A DNA stretch of 9,317 nucleotides from UBA9410 sp036123585 (GCA_036123585.1 JAZADN010000091.1:1-9317), one strand, 5' to 3'; shown: positions 1 to 7,013, counted from the first letter of the stretch. Numbers and translations: made by a program. The notes: generated from the sequence alone by a model not told the origin.

Positions 1-116
1 GCGAGGCGTTCGCCGACCTGCCGTTCGACGAGGCACGTACGGTCTTCGAACAGGTCGCTCTGGCCTCGGAGTTCGTCGAATTCCTCACCCTGCCCGCCTA
101 CGAGCTCTTGGACTGA
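1..116 (+). CDS. aceB: Malate synthase A, C-terminal end (partial)
   Basis: Reading from base 3 gives 37 residues and then TGA at 114-116. The peptide ends FLTLPAYELLD, closely matching the C-terminal end of malate synthase A (the E. coli enzyme ends in a similar FLTLPGY segment). Malate synthase condenses glyoxylate with acetyl-CoA to malate, the second step of the glyoxylate shunt in the cytoplasm. The next gene on the same strand, 109 bases downstream, is isocitrate lyase, the first step of the same shunt, which strongly supports the call and suggests co-transcription. Only the tail lies in the window, so no catalytic residue can be checked. Confidence 0.85.
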   Translation, partial: EAFADLPFDEARTVFEQVALASEFVEFLTLPAYELLD

Positions 117-225
117 CGGTCCCACCCAAGGAACAGAGACCTTCCGGCGGTTTCACTACCCCACCCAATCAGCCCCCAACGGGTCCCGGCAGCCGCCGAC
201 GTCCCACCACGAAAGTGAGTCATCA

Positions 226-1512
226 ATGCGTGAATCCTTCGACCAGCAGGTCGAGGCCCTAGAAAAGGACTGGGCCGAGAACCCTCGCTGGAACGGCAGC
301 CGGCGGGACTACACCGCCGCCGACGTTGTCAGACTGCGGGGCTCTGTGCTCCCCGAGTGCTCGATCGCCCGTCACGGTGCCGAGGTGCTTTGGCAGAAGA
401 TGCACGAGATGGACTACGTCCACGCTCTCGGCGCGATGACCGGTGGCCAGGCCATCCAGTACGTAAAGGGTGGCCTCCCGGCGCTGTACCTGTCGGGCTG
501 GCAGGTGGCCGGCGACGCCAACCTGGCAGGGCAGGTGTACCCCGACCAGAGCCTTTACCCGTCCAACTCTGTGCCAGCCGTCGTGGAGCGCCTCAACAAC
601 GCCCTGCGCCGTGCTGACCAGATCGAATGGTCGGAGAACAAGGGTGAAATGCTGCGGGACTGGATGGTCCCCATCGTGGCCGATGCCGAGGCCGGCTTCG
701 GTGGCGCCCTGAACGTCTACGAACTGATGAAGCGCATGATCCGCGCCGGCGCCGCCGGCGTGCACTTCGAGGACCAGTTGGCCTCGGAGAAGAAGTGCGG
801 CCACATGGGCGGCAAGGTTCTGATCCCCACCCAGCAGCACGTGCGCACCCTGACCGCAGCCCGCCTAGCCGCCGACGTACTTGGCGTCCCCTCGGTGCTG
901 ATCGCCCGCACCGACGCGCTGGCTGCCAACCTCATTACCAGTGACGTCGATGACCGGGACAAGCCGTTCCTCACCGGTGAGCGAACCGCTGAGGGCTTCT
1001 TCGGGACGGAGCCTGGGATGGCCACGCCGATCTCCCGGGCTCTGGCGTACGCCCCCTACAGCGACCTCATCTGGTGCGAGACCGGCACCCCCGACCTCGA
1101 CCAGGCCAAGGAGTTCGCCGATGCCGTCCACTCGGAGTACCCGGAGCAGAAGCTGGCCTACAACTGCTCGCCTTCCTTCAATTGGAAGGCTGCCCTGGAC
1201 GATGACACCATCGCCAAGTTCCAGCGCGAACTCGGAAAGATGGGCTACAAGTTCCAGTTCATCACCCTGGCCGGCTGGCACGCCCTGAACGCCTCCGCGT
1301 TCGAATTGGCGCGCGGTTACACCGAGTCGGACATGACGGCCTACGTAGCGCTCCAGCAGGCTGAGTTCGGCATGGAGGACGCCGGCTACACGGCAACCCG
1401 ACACCAGCGCGAGGTGGGCGCCGGCTACTTCGACGACATAGCCACCGTCATCTCCGGAGGCACCGCCTCGACCCTGGCCCTGGAGGGCTCCACCGAGGAA
1501 GAGCAGTTCTAG
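226..1512 (+). CDS. aceA: Isocitrate lyase
   Basis: This enzyme cleaves isocitrate to glyoxylate and succinate, bypassing the decarboxylating steps of the TCA cycle during growth on acetate or fatty acids. The 428-residue protein has the signature KKCGHMGGK at residues 189-197 with catalytic Cys191; the same residue number is catalytic in the M. tuberculosis enzyme, which is also 428 residues. Other family motifs visible are SGW (90-92), the metal/substrate segment VADAEAGFGG (151-160), ARTDA (227-231), WCETGTPD (from 283) and NCSPSFNW (313-320). It is complete, with no missing key residue. The ATG at 226 follows a weak purine stretch GAAAG (211-215). It lies 109 bases after the malate synthase stop, so an aceB-aceA operon is likely. 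A strong hairpin follows the stop. Confidence 0.97.
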   Translation: MRESFDQQVEALEKDWAENPRWNGSRRDYTAADVVRLRGSVLPECSIARHGAEVLWQKMHEMDYVHALGAMTGGQAIQYVKGGLPALYLSGWQVAGDANLAGQVYPDQSLYPSNSVPAVVERLNNALRRADQIEWSENKGEMLRDWMVPIVADAEAGFGGALNVYELMKRMIRAGAAGVHFEDQLASEKKCGHMGGKVLIPTQQHVRTLTAARLAADVLGVPSVLIARTDALAANLITSDVDDRDKPFLTGERTAEGFFGTEPGMATPISRALAYAPYSDLIWCETGTPDLDQAKEFADAVHSEYPEQKLAYNCSPSFNWKAALDDDTIAKFQRELGKMGYKFQFITLAGWHALNASAFELARGYTESDMTAYVALQQAEFGMEDAGYTATRHQREVGAGYFDDIATVISGGTASTLALEGSTEEEQF

Positions 1513-1532
1513 GACCCATCTCCTGACCCGCT

Positions 1533-1566
1533 GCAACACGGCCCGGCTCACGCCAGGCCGTGTTGC
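1533..1566 (+). terminator. Hairpin after isocitrate lyase, likely terminator
   Basis: A perfect 11-bp GC-rich inverted repeat (GCAACACGGCC at 1533-1543, GGCCGTGTTGC at 1556-1566) with a 12-base loop begins 21 bases after the aceA stop. No T-run follows, which is common in high-GC actinobacteria, so it is either an intrinsic-like terminator without a U-tract or a 3'-end stabilising hairpin. Its right arm touches the candidate -35 of the next gene. Confidence 0.65.
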
Positions 1567-1590
1567 TCCCGGGAACTAGTCCTCTAGCGT
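1563..1590 (+). promoter_or_regulatory. Candidate promoter of the amidase gene (leaderless)
   Basis: A TTGCTC element (1563-1568), a 16-base spacer and a TAGCGT -10 box (1585-1590, matching actinobacterial TAnnnT) lie exactly 6 bases before the GTG at 1597. With the usual 6-base gap from -10 to +1, transcription would begin at the G of the start codon, giving a leaderless mRNA. No Shine-Dalgarno sequence is present, which agrees. The minus-strand gene at 3287 has the same arrangement. Confidence 0.6.
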
Positions 1591-1596
1591 CACGCC

Positions 1597-2877
1597 GTGC
1601 CCTTCCGTTCCCACCCGGTTTCCGCTGTCTTGGTCGCCCTCGCGACCCTCACCATGACCATCTCTCCGGCCCTCGCGGTGGGGAACGGAGATAGGAACGG
1701 CAACTCGGGGCCGGCGATCGTCCGAGGGCCGGACGACATCCTGCTCCCAGTTGTGGGCACGTACGCCGGATCGCGGCTGGTCAGCAGTACCTGCAGTCAC
1801 GAGGTCGTCTTCGAAGGAGGACTCCCGGTCGACGGCCCGGGCGACGTGGTCCTCGACCCCGGCCATGGCGGACCGGAGACCGGTTCAGTGGGGGCCAACG
1901 GCCTCGTAGAACGAGACCTCAATCTCGACGTCGCCCTTCGAGTCGAGACCGCCCTCGGGGAACTGGGCCATTCCGTCGTCCTGACTAGACGACAGGATCT
2001 ACACATGCCGATCCGGCAACGGGCTCGTATCGTCCGCGCCTTGGAACCACGTGCGTTCGTGTCGATCCACCACAACGGAGGCGCGGTCCGCCGGTCCGAT
2101 ATGCCGGGCACCGAGACGTTCCACCAAGTCGACGACGTCAACTCGCGGCGCCTGGCCGGGCTCCTTTTCGAAGAGGTCCAGTCGGCGCTGGCCCACTACT
2201 GGGTCCCTTGGGTCCACAGCTACCACCAAGGCGCGTCAGCTCGGCTGCGCGCTCCCCGGACCGATACCTACGGGGTGCTACGCCTCACCCGGGGCATCCC
2301 AGCGGCCATCGTGGAGGGCCTCTACCTGTCCAACCCTCCCGAAGCGGAGCTAATTGCCGAGTCCGACGTCCAGGAGGTGGAGGCCCGGGCGATCGCTGCG
2401 GCAATCCACCGGTTCCTAGCCACCGATGACCCGGGATCCGGGTTCAAAGACCCGTTCTACGACCCGCACACCACCGGGACCGGAACAGCCCGGGGCTGCG
2501 TCGATCGCGAGTACACCTCGCCCGTCGACGTCCGAACCGGCTTCACCGCTGAGGAATACGCCTCCCTCGAGGCCACCGCCCGTCGGATGGGCCGACCGGT
2601 CGACTGGCTGCTCAAGTTCGGTGTGTACACGCTCAAGTTCCTGGGAGACCTGCCAGGAGCAGCGATGCCCGTCCCGCTCTCAGACGAAGAACGCCCGAAC
2701 GCGTACGGCCCCATCGTCGTGCCGGCCACGTGGGACCAAGCCGAGCAGGCGGTACTGGTCCGGATGGCCGATGCCTACGGCCTGAGCCGCACCGAGGTCC
2801 AGAAGCTGGGCGCCACCCTCATGGTGTTCCTAGCCAACCTCCCCGCCGAACCGGCCGCCGCCGAGGAGAACGGCTAG
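1597..2877 (+). CDS. Exported N-acetylmuramoyl-L-alanine amidase (Amidase_3) with duplicated C-terminal segment
   Basis: Predicted zinc-dependent peptidoglycan amidase that cuts the bond between N-acetylmuramic acid and L-alanine outside the cell. Residues 1-27 form a signal peptide (basic start, hydrophobic core, cleavage expected after ALA). The Amidase_3 fold runs from about 82 to 275: DPGHGG (87-92, zinc ligand His90), Glu105 in VERDLN, SIHHN (156-160, zinc ligand His158) and the catalytic glutamate Glu240 in VEGLYLSN. The whole catalytic set is present. After a Gly/Thr/Pro-rich linker, residues 308-353 and 371-416 align without gaps as two divergent copies. There are only two cysteines (66 and 301), which could pair outside the cell; that is inference. 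The GTG start is favoured because it begins the signal peptide and sits 6 bases after a -10 box. The gene ends within the shared CTAG with the convergent ArfB gene. Autolysin, sporulation-like or cell-separation roles cannot be told apart. Confidence 0.88.
   Translation: MPFRSHPVSAVLVALATLTMTISPALAVGNGDRNGNSGPAIVRGPDDILLPVVGTYAGSRLVSSTCSHEVVFEGGLPVDGPGDVVLDPGHGGPETGSVGANGLVERDLNLDVALRVETALGELGHSVVLTRRQDLHMPIRQRARIVRALEPRAFVSIHHNGGAVRRSDMPGTETFHQVDDVNSRRLAGLLFEEVQSALAHYWVPWVHSYHQGASARLRAPRTDTYGVLRLTRGIPAAIVEGLYLSNPPEAELIAESDVQEVEARAIAAAIHRFLATDDPGSGFKDPFYDPHTTGTGTARGCVDREYTSPVDVRTGFTAEEYASLEATARRMGRPVDWLLKFGVYTLKFLGDLPGAAMPVPLSDEERPNAYGPIVVPATWDQAEQAVLVRMADAYGLSRTEVQKLGATLMVFLANLPAEPAAAEENG
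2518..2844 (+). repeat. Two divergent protein-level repeats in the amidase C-terminus
   Basis: Residues 308-353 (bases 2518-2655) and 371-416 (bases 2707-2844) align ungapped at a constant offset of 63 residues. Shared positions include P309/P372, V312/V375, E320/E383, A322/A385, L324/L387, A328/A391, G332/G395, K340/K403, G342/G405 and the closing FLxxLP (348-353 and 411-416). DNA identity is low, so the duplication is old. The pattern suggests a small helical module that may bind the cell wall or a partner protein; that role is inference. Confidence 0.6.
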
Positions 2878-3287
2878 GACCAGTCGCCGCGACGTTCGGC
2901 CTTGCGGGCGCCACGCTGGCGCTTGGCTTCTAGGCGGCGCTCCACAGCCCCCCGCTTCGGTCGAGTGGGCCGTCGCTTCGGCTTCTCGACCAGAGCCTCC
3001 TGCATTCGACGTTCCAGATCGTCGAGGGCCCGCTTCCGATTCCGGGCCTGGGACCGCGAGCGATCGACGACGACCCGGACCGAAGATCCCAGATGGGCCA
3101 CCAGACGGACCCGGACCTCGTCGTCGATGCCCCGAGCGGCCGTCAGGTCCAACTCGGCCTCGACCCGGGTGTGCGCCCGGTTGGCGTGCTGGCCACCCGG
3201 ACCGCCCGAGGGACCGAATCGCCACCGCACCTCCTCGGCGGGTACCCGGCATCCTGGCCCCGCCGACAGCAACCGGCCGTCGACCAC
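2874..3287 (-). CDS. arfB: ArfB-type peptidyl-tRNA hydrolase (ribosome rescue)
   Basis: This small release-factor-like protein frees nascent chains from ribosomes stalled on mRNA lacking a stop codon. The 137-residue length matches the family (E. coli ArfB is 140). The catalytic GGQ loop is at 31-33 within SGGPGGQHANRAHTRVEA, the strongest evidence. The C-terminus from about 98 is very rich in Arg and Lys (KPKRRPTRPKR and onward), as expected for the tail that enters the empty mRNA channel. The protein lacks the codon-recognition domains of RF1/RF2, which separates it from true release factors. The GTG start at 3287 sits 6 bases after a TAGCGT -10 box. It converges with the amidase gene with a 4-base overlap and diverges from the monooxygenase gene. 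Confidence 0.93.
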   Translation of the reverse strand: MVDGRLLSAGPGCRVPAEEVRWRFGPSGGPGGQHANRAHTRVEAELDLTAARGIDDEVRVRLVAHLGSSVRVVVDRSRSQARNRKRALDDLERRMQEALVEKPKRRPTRPKRGAVERRLEAKRQRGARKAERRGDWS

Positions 3288-3293
3288 GTCCGG

Positions 3294-3299
3294 ACGCTA
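3294..3299 (-). promoter_or_regulatory. -10 box of the arfB gene (leaderless)
   Basis: On the minus strand TAGCGT is followed by exactly 6 bases and then the GTG start, so +1 would fall on the start codon. The hexamer, the spacing and the start codon are identical to those of the amidase gene. No clear -35 is visible. Confidence 0.55.
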
Positions 3300-3374
3300 G
3301 ATCCAGTTCACCAGACGTCCCGTGGATCCTGCCGGAGTGGTCCTCCGACCCGTCGCCCTGATGGACTCGCCACT

Positions 3375-4877
3375 GTGACGGATCCGTACCACGGCGGCCG
3401 GTCCCCGGAAGGCCGGCTCCCCGATGGACGGCGGAGTCTGCGGTTCGTGGTCATCGGCGCAGGCGTCTCGGGGATCCTCGCCGTGATCCGACTGCGGGAA
3501 CGGGGCTTCGAGGACATCGTCGTCTACGAGAAGGCAGACCGACTCGGCGGCACTTGGCGGGAGAACCGCTACCCGGGCGTGGCCTGTGACGTCCCGTCGG
3601 TGCTCTACAGCTACTCGTTCGCCCCCAATCCTGAATGGTCGCACCGCTTTTCCCCAGGTGCCGAGATCCAGGCCTACCTCGAGAAGGTCGCCGCCGACTT
3701 CGACGTTGAACGCTCTGTGGTCTACGGAGAGGAGGTCGTCAACGCCACACACGATGGGCACCGCTGGCACCTCCGCACCGACAACGGCAGAGCCGACGAG
3801 GCCGACGTGGTCATCGCTGCGACCGGCGTCCTCCACCACCCCTTCGTGCCCGGGCTCGAGGGCCTCGATGACTTCGCCGGCGACCTCTTCCACACCGCCC
3901 GTTGGAACGAGGACGTGCCACTGGCCGGCCGTCGGATCGGCATCCTCGGCACGGGGTCATCGGCAGTGCAGGCCGTCGGCGCCATCATCGACGAGGCGGA
4001 AGCGCTGACGCTCTTCCAGCGGACCGCCCAATGGGTCCTTCCCCAGGTCAACCCGTCGTACACGGAGGAGGAGAAGGCGGCTTTCCGGGCCGACCCCGAG
4101 TCGCAGATGCGGCTCCATGACGAGGTCTCAGAACTGTTCGCCGAAGGGTTCGCCAACGCCGTGGTCGACGCCGACTCGCCGGCGTTGGCCCAGATCGCCC
4201 AGATGTGCCGAGAGAACCTCGAGACGGTCGCTGATCCCGTTTTGCGGTCCCGCCTCACCCCGGACCATCGGGCGGCCTGCAAGCGGATCATCTTGGCTGA
4301 GGACTTCTACGGTGCCATCCAGCGGCCCAACGCGCGGCTGGTCACGGAGGGCGTAGACCGCATCGTGCCCGAGGGCATCCGGACGGTCGACGGCGAGGTC
4401 CATGAGCTCGACGTGCTCGCACTAGCCACCGGCTTCCGGGTCGACCGGTTCCTTCGCCCCATGGAAGTGGTAGGTCCGACCGGAGTGCGCCTGTCCGAAG
4501 CGTGGGCCGAACGGCCGACCGCCTACCTGTCGCTGACCGTTCCCGGCCTGCCCAACCTGTTCATGCTCAACGGTCCCAACGGTCCGGTCGGCAACTTCTC
4601 CCTGATCGAGGTGGCCGAGTTGCAGATGGAGTACTCGCTGCAACTGGTCGACCGGATCGCCGTCGGCGACTGTCTCCTGGTGGAACCATCCGTGGAAGCC
4701 ACCGACGCCCACGAGGCAGCCCGTGTCGAGGCCGCCGGGAAGACGGTGTGGGCCACCGGGTGCAACAGTTGGTACCTGGACGACCGGGGCGTGCCCATGG
4801 CGTGGCCGTGGCCCTTCCGGGAGTTCCAGCGTCGGATGGCCACCCCAGACCTCGACGCGTACATCCTCTCCGGCTGA
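3375..4877 (+). CDS. Type I Baeyer-Villiger-like flavin monooxygenase
   Basis: Predicted FAD- and NADPH-dependent enzyme that inserts oxygen next to a ketone carbonyl, giving an ester or lactone. The 500-residue protein shows the FAD Rossmann motif GAGVSG (28-33), the BVMO-specific motif [AG]GxWxxxx[FY]PGxxxD from Gly58 to Asp72, the fingerprint FxGxxxHTxxW (Phe167 to Trp177, followed by Asn178 where Pro or Asp is usual), the NADPH Rossmann motif GTGSSA (192-197) and an ALATGF segment near the C-terminal third. The open frame extends upstream to 3093, but that part overlaps arfB and has no FAD-family sequence; the GTG at 3375 is the only credible start. No good ribosome site or -10 is seen at it. 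It is the first of four co-directional genes, with an 87-base gap to divergent arfB. Substrate is unknown; close families act on aryl ketones, steroids and cyclic ketones. An N-hydroxylating role is less likely given the BVMO motifs. Confidence 0.87.
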   Translation: MTDPYHGGRSPEGRLPDGRRSLRFVVIGAGVSGILAVIRLRERGFEDIVVYEKADRLGGTWRENRYPGVACDVPSVLYSYSFAPNPEWSHRFSPGAEIQAYLEKVAADFDVERSVVYGEEVVNATHDGHRWHLRTDNGRADEADVVIAATGVLHHPFVPGLEGLDDFAGDLFHTARWNEDVPLAGRRIGILGTGSSAVQAVGAIIDEAEALTLFQRTAQWVLPQVNPSYTEEEKAAFRADPESQMRLHDEVSELFAEGFANAVVDADSPALAQIAQMCRENLETVADPVLRSRLTPDHRAACKRIILAEDFYGAIQRPNARLVTEGVDRIVPEGIRTVDGEVHELDVLALATGFRVDRFLRPMEVVGPTGVRLSEAWAERPTAYLSLTVPGLPNLFMLNGPNGPVGNFSLIEVAELQMEYSLQLVDRIAVGDCLLVEPSVEATDAHEAARVEAAGKTVWATGCNSWYLDDRGVPMAWPWPFREFQRRMATPDLDAYILSG

Positions 4878-4921
4878 GCGTCCTCGCCGCGACGACCGCA
4901 TTCGGCGCCAGACTCAAGGAC

Positions 4922-5956
4922 GTGGAGGCCAACCATTTCCTCTCCAGCTATCTGCCAGACCTGTCATACGGCGGCAAGCGCCTGTACGACGACATGGTCG
5001 AACAGGCAGTGCACGCCGAACGGCTCGGCTATCGGGGCATCACGCTGCCCGAGCACCACCTCGTCAACGTGCTGCTCATGCCGTCGCCACTGCAGATGGC
5101 CGTCAAGGTGGCCTGCCTGACTGAACGCCTGGAGTTGGTCACCTCGGTGGCTGTCCTGCCCCTGCGCGACATGCGGATATTCGCCGGCGAGGTGGTCCAG
5201 GCCGACATCCTCACAGACGGTCGCCTAGTGCTAGGCGTGGGCCGTGGCGCCTTCGCCTACGAGATGGCGCGCCTCGGGTCGCCCATCGAGGAGTCCCGTG
5301 CGAAGTTCGACGAGAGTCTCGAGGTGCTGGTCACCCTCCTCACCGAGGAGGAGGTGTCCTGGGACGGCGACTACTACCAATTCGAGTCGCTCACGATCAT
5401 GCCCCGCCCCATGACCCAGCCCATGCCGAAGATGATGGTGGCCGTCATGAACCCGCCGGGTATCGCCGATTGCACCAGGAGGGGCTTCGACATCCAGACC
5501 ACGCCGCTGGCGGGAAAACCCGAATTGTTCAGGGCCCAGATCGCCGCTCACAAGGAGGCCAAGGCCGCGATGGGCGACGCCGGTCAACACCTGCGGATCA
5601 TGATGTCGAGAGTCGTCTACTGCACTGAGTCCGAGGCGCACACCCGCCGCATGGTCCAGATGGCCCACGACTACTACAGCCGGTTCGACAACGTGTTCAC
5701 TGGTCCGGGCATCGTGCACTGCGGTGACATCGAGCCACTGCCGCGGGCCCAGACCATTGCGGAGCTCGAGGAGAACCTGATCATCTGCCAGGTTGAAGAA
5801 ATGGTCGAGAGACTCGCTGAGTACGCCGAGGCTGGGGTAGACGAGATGATCCTCAGTTCGAACCTCGGGCAACCGCAGGGCGAACACCTGGAGGCCATGG
5901 AACGCTTCGCCACCGGGGTACTCCCCCACCTAAAGCGCGTACCCGCTCCCGCGTAG
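4922..5956 (+). CDS. Luciferase-like (LLM class) flavin-dependent monooxygenase
   Basis: Predicted TIM-barrel oxidoreductase of the bacterial luciferase superfamily, using FMNH2 or F420; the sequence does not decide which. From the GTG at 4922 the protein has 344 residues, a normal length. It shows the luciferase-alpha-like motif LPEHH (42-46) and the family segment ADILTDGRLVLGVGRG (94-109). The frame is open much further upstream (to 4502), but that part lies inside the preceding gene and is a shadow; the GTG is the first plausible start after the monooxygenase stop and leaves a 44-base gap. AAGGA sits directly before it, too close for a typical ribosome site, so the start is tentative. Co-directional and close spacing suggest an operon with the monooxygenase and the genes after it. 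No flavin reductase gene is adjacent, so reduced cofactor would have to come from elsewhere. Confidence 0.85.
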   Translation: MEANHFLSSYLPDLSYGGKRLYDDMVEQAVHAERLGYRGITLPEHHLVNVLLMPSPLQMAVKVACLTERLELVTSVAVLPLRDMRIFAGEVVQADILTDGRLVLGVGRGAFAYEMARLGSPIEESRAKFDESLEVLVTLLTEEEVSWDGDYYQFESLTIMPRPMTQPMPKMMVAVMNPPGIADCTRRGFDIQTTPLAGKPELFRAQIAAHKEAKAAMGDAGQHLRIMMSRVVYCTESEAHTRRMVQMAHDYYSRFDNVFTGPGIVHCGDIEPLPRAQTIAELEENLIICQVEEMVERLAEYAEAGVDEMILSSNLGQPQGEHLEAMERFATGVLPHLKRVPAPA

Positions 5957-6010
5957 ACGATGCCGCGCTGTCGCGTGGGCCAGACTGGCCATCCGGCCAT
6001 CGACCAACTC

Positions 6011-6015
6011 AGGAG
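6011..6015 (+). promoter_or_regulatory. Shine-Dalgarno site of the tautomerase gene
   Basis: AGGAG ends 7 bases before the ATG at 6023. It decides the start against an upstream in-frame ATG at 5960 and places proline directly after the initiator methionine, as the tautomerase chemistry needs. Confidence 0.85.
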
Positions 6016-6022
6016 CAAACCC

Positions 6023-6208
6023 ATGCCCATCATCCGCGTCGAGATGTTCCCCGGCCGCACCGTCGATCAGAAACGCGATTTGGTGCGTGAGCTGACCGAC
6101 GGCTTCGTCCGAGCCTGCGGAGGCTCCGGCGACCGGTTACACGTCGTCATCTCCGAGGTGGAGCGTGGGGACTGGGGCGTCGGCGGCGAACTGATGGCCG
6201 ACAAGTAG
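6023..6208 (+). CDS. 4-oxalocrotonate tautomerase-like protein
   Basis: This is a 61-residue tautomerase-superfamily subunit, about the usual 62. These enzymes use an N-terminal proline, freed when Met is removed, as general base for keto-enol conversion of 2-oxo acids, and assemble as hexamers. In the mature protein Pro1 is present, Arg11 follows in PGRT, and the C-terminal hairpin GDWGVGGEL matches the family GHFGIGGEL. Aligned by eye to Pseudomonas 4-OT without gaps, the substrate-binding Arg39 is His and Phe50 is Trp, so the substrate may not be 2-hydroxymuconate; nearby Arg37 could compensate. The start is fixed by AGGAG and the MPII beginning. It lies 66 bases after the luciferase-like gene and 25 bases before the hydrolase, in the same direction, fitting a catabolic operon. 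Confidence 0.87.
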   Translation: MPIIRVEMFPGRTVDQKRDLVRELTDGFVRACGGSGDRLHVVISEVERGDWGVGGELMADK

Positions 6209-6233
6209 GCCCCGACCAACGGGAAAGCCGATC

Positions 6234-7013
6234 ATGGGAGCCGTTGACGTAGCACACACGATTTCTGGCGAGGGGCCTCCGCTGTACATGGTCCACGGAA
6301 TCGGCAGCCGCCGGGTCACGTGGGATGGCCTGCTTGCCGACCTCGAACCGCACTTCACCTGCGTCCGCTACGACCTGCGGGGCCACGGCGAGAGCCCGAT
6401 CTCCCCGGTTCCGTACACCCTCGACGACCTCGTCGACGACCTCGAGACACTGAGGCAGAAGCTCGGCCACGACCGGATCCACGTGATCGGTCACTCACTG
6501 GGCGGCCAGATCGGCCCTGCCTATGCCCGAACCCATCCAGAGCACACTGCCAGCGTCATCCTGCTGTCGACGGCCGCGGGACGGACCGAGGACGACAGCA
6601 CCAAGGTCAAGGGCGTAGTGGCGAAGATGCGGGCCGAGGGCGTGGAACCGGTGCTCGGCGCGTTGCTGAACCGCTGGTACACCGACGAGTTCATCGAGGC
6701 TCGCCCGGATGCCATCCAGAATCGGATCGATCAGGTGCTGGGAACCCCGGAAGACGTGTTTCTCGCCGTGTTCGACGTGTACGCGGGATCAGAGATGGGA
6801 CCGTGGCTCCACGAGGTTGTCTGTCCGTGTCTGGTCATGACCGGCGAGTTCGACGGCGGCTGCAACCCGAGGCTGAACCGCTTCATCGCCGACGAACTGC
6901 CCGACTCCGAACTGGTGATCCTGGACGGCCTGAAGCACTCGATCCTGATCGAGGCACCTGAGCGGGTCGCCGGACCGGTAAAGGACTTCCTCCTCCGCCA
7001 CCGCGACGCCTGA
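6234..7013 (+). CDS. Alpha/beta hydrolase (PcaD-like)
   Basis: Predicted serine hydrolase, resembling 3-oxoadipate enol-lactonases and related ester or C-C bond hydrolases. In 259 residues it has the oxyanion segment HGIG (21-24), the nucleophile elbow GHSLGG (86-91, Ser88), a likely acid Asp207 in TGEFDGG, and the base His235 in LKHS near the C-terminus, so the triad is complete. The cap region is between about 115 and 190. The ATG at 6234 follows a GGGAAAG purine stretch by 6 bases. It is the last of the four co-directional genes; as a partner of a Baeyer-Villiger enzyme it could hydrolyse the ester or lactone product, which is inference from context. It ends 17 bases from the convergent methyltransferase, leaving no room for a long terminator. 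Confidence 0.87.
   Translation: MGAVDVAHTISGEGPPLYMVHGIGSRRVTWDGLLADLEPHFTCVRYDLRGHGESPISPVPYTLDDLVDDLETLRQKLGHDRIHVIGHSLGGQIGPAYARTHPEHTASVILLSTAAGRTEDDSTKVKGVVAKMRAEGVEPVLGALLNRWYTDEFIEARPDAIQNRIDQVLGTPEDVFLAVFDVYAGSEMGPWLHEVVCPCLVMTGEFDGGCNPRLNRFIADELPDSELVILDGLKHSILIEAPERVAGPVKDFLLRHRDA

Noticed and set aside
865..1551. Long minus-strand open frame (228 codons) opposite isocitrate lyase
   Set aside because: No recognisable domain, low-complexity Gly/Val/Arg composition, and it exactly shadows a well-supported gene; long antisense frames are expected at this GC content.
3333..3347. Small hairpin (CGGAG/CTCCG, 5-base loop) between arfB and the monooxygenase
   Set aside because: Only 5 bp in GC-rich DNA; could be an operator but there is no second copy or regulator to support it.
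3093..3374. Possible 94-residue N-terminal extension of the flavin monooxygenase
   Set aside because: It overlaps arfB on the other strand, has no flavoprotein similarity, and the FAD motif sits at the usual distance from the GTG at 3375.
4502..4921. Possible 140-residue N-terminal extension of the luciferase-like enzyme
   Set aside because: It lies inside the monooxygenase gene in another frame, is Arg/Pro/Gly-rich shadow sequence, and the family's normal N-terminus begins near 4922.
5335..5351. Perfect 7-bp inverted repeat with a 3-base loop
   Set aside because: It falls inside a coding run of Leu-Leu-Thr-Glu-Glu codons and is explained by codon choice.
5231..5929. Minus-strand open frame of 232 codons opposite the luciferase-like gene
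   Set aside because: Codon-shadow composition with no motif; the plus strand carries a complete enzyme.
6419..6446. Repeated CTCGACGAC/CTCGTCGAC units
   Set aside because: They encode Leu-Asp-Asp-Leu-Val-Asp-Asp-Leu in a helix of the hydrolase; codon-level similarity is not an independent repeat.
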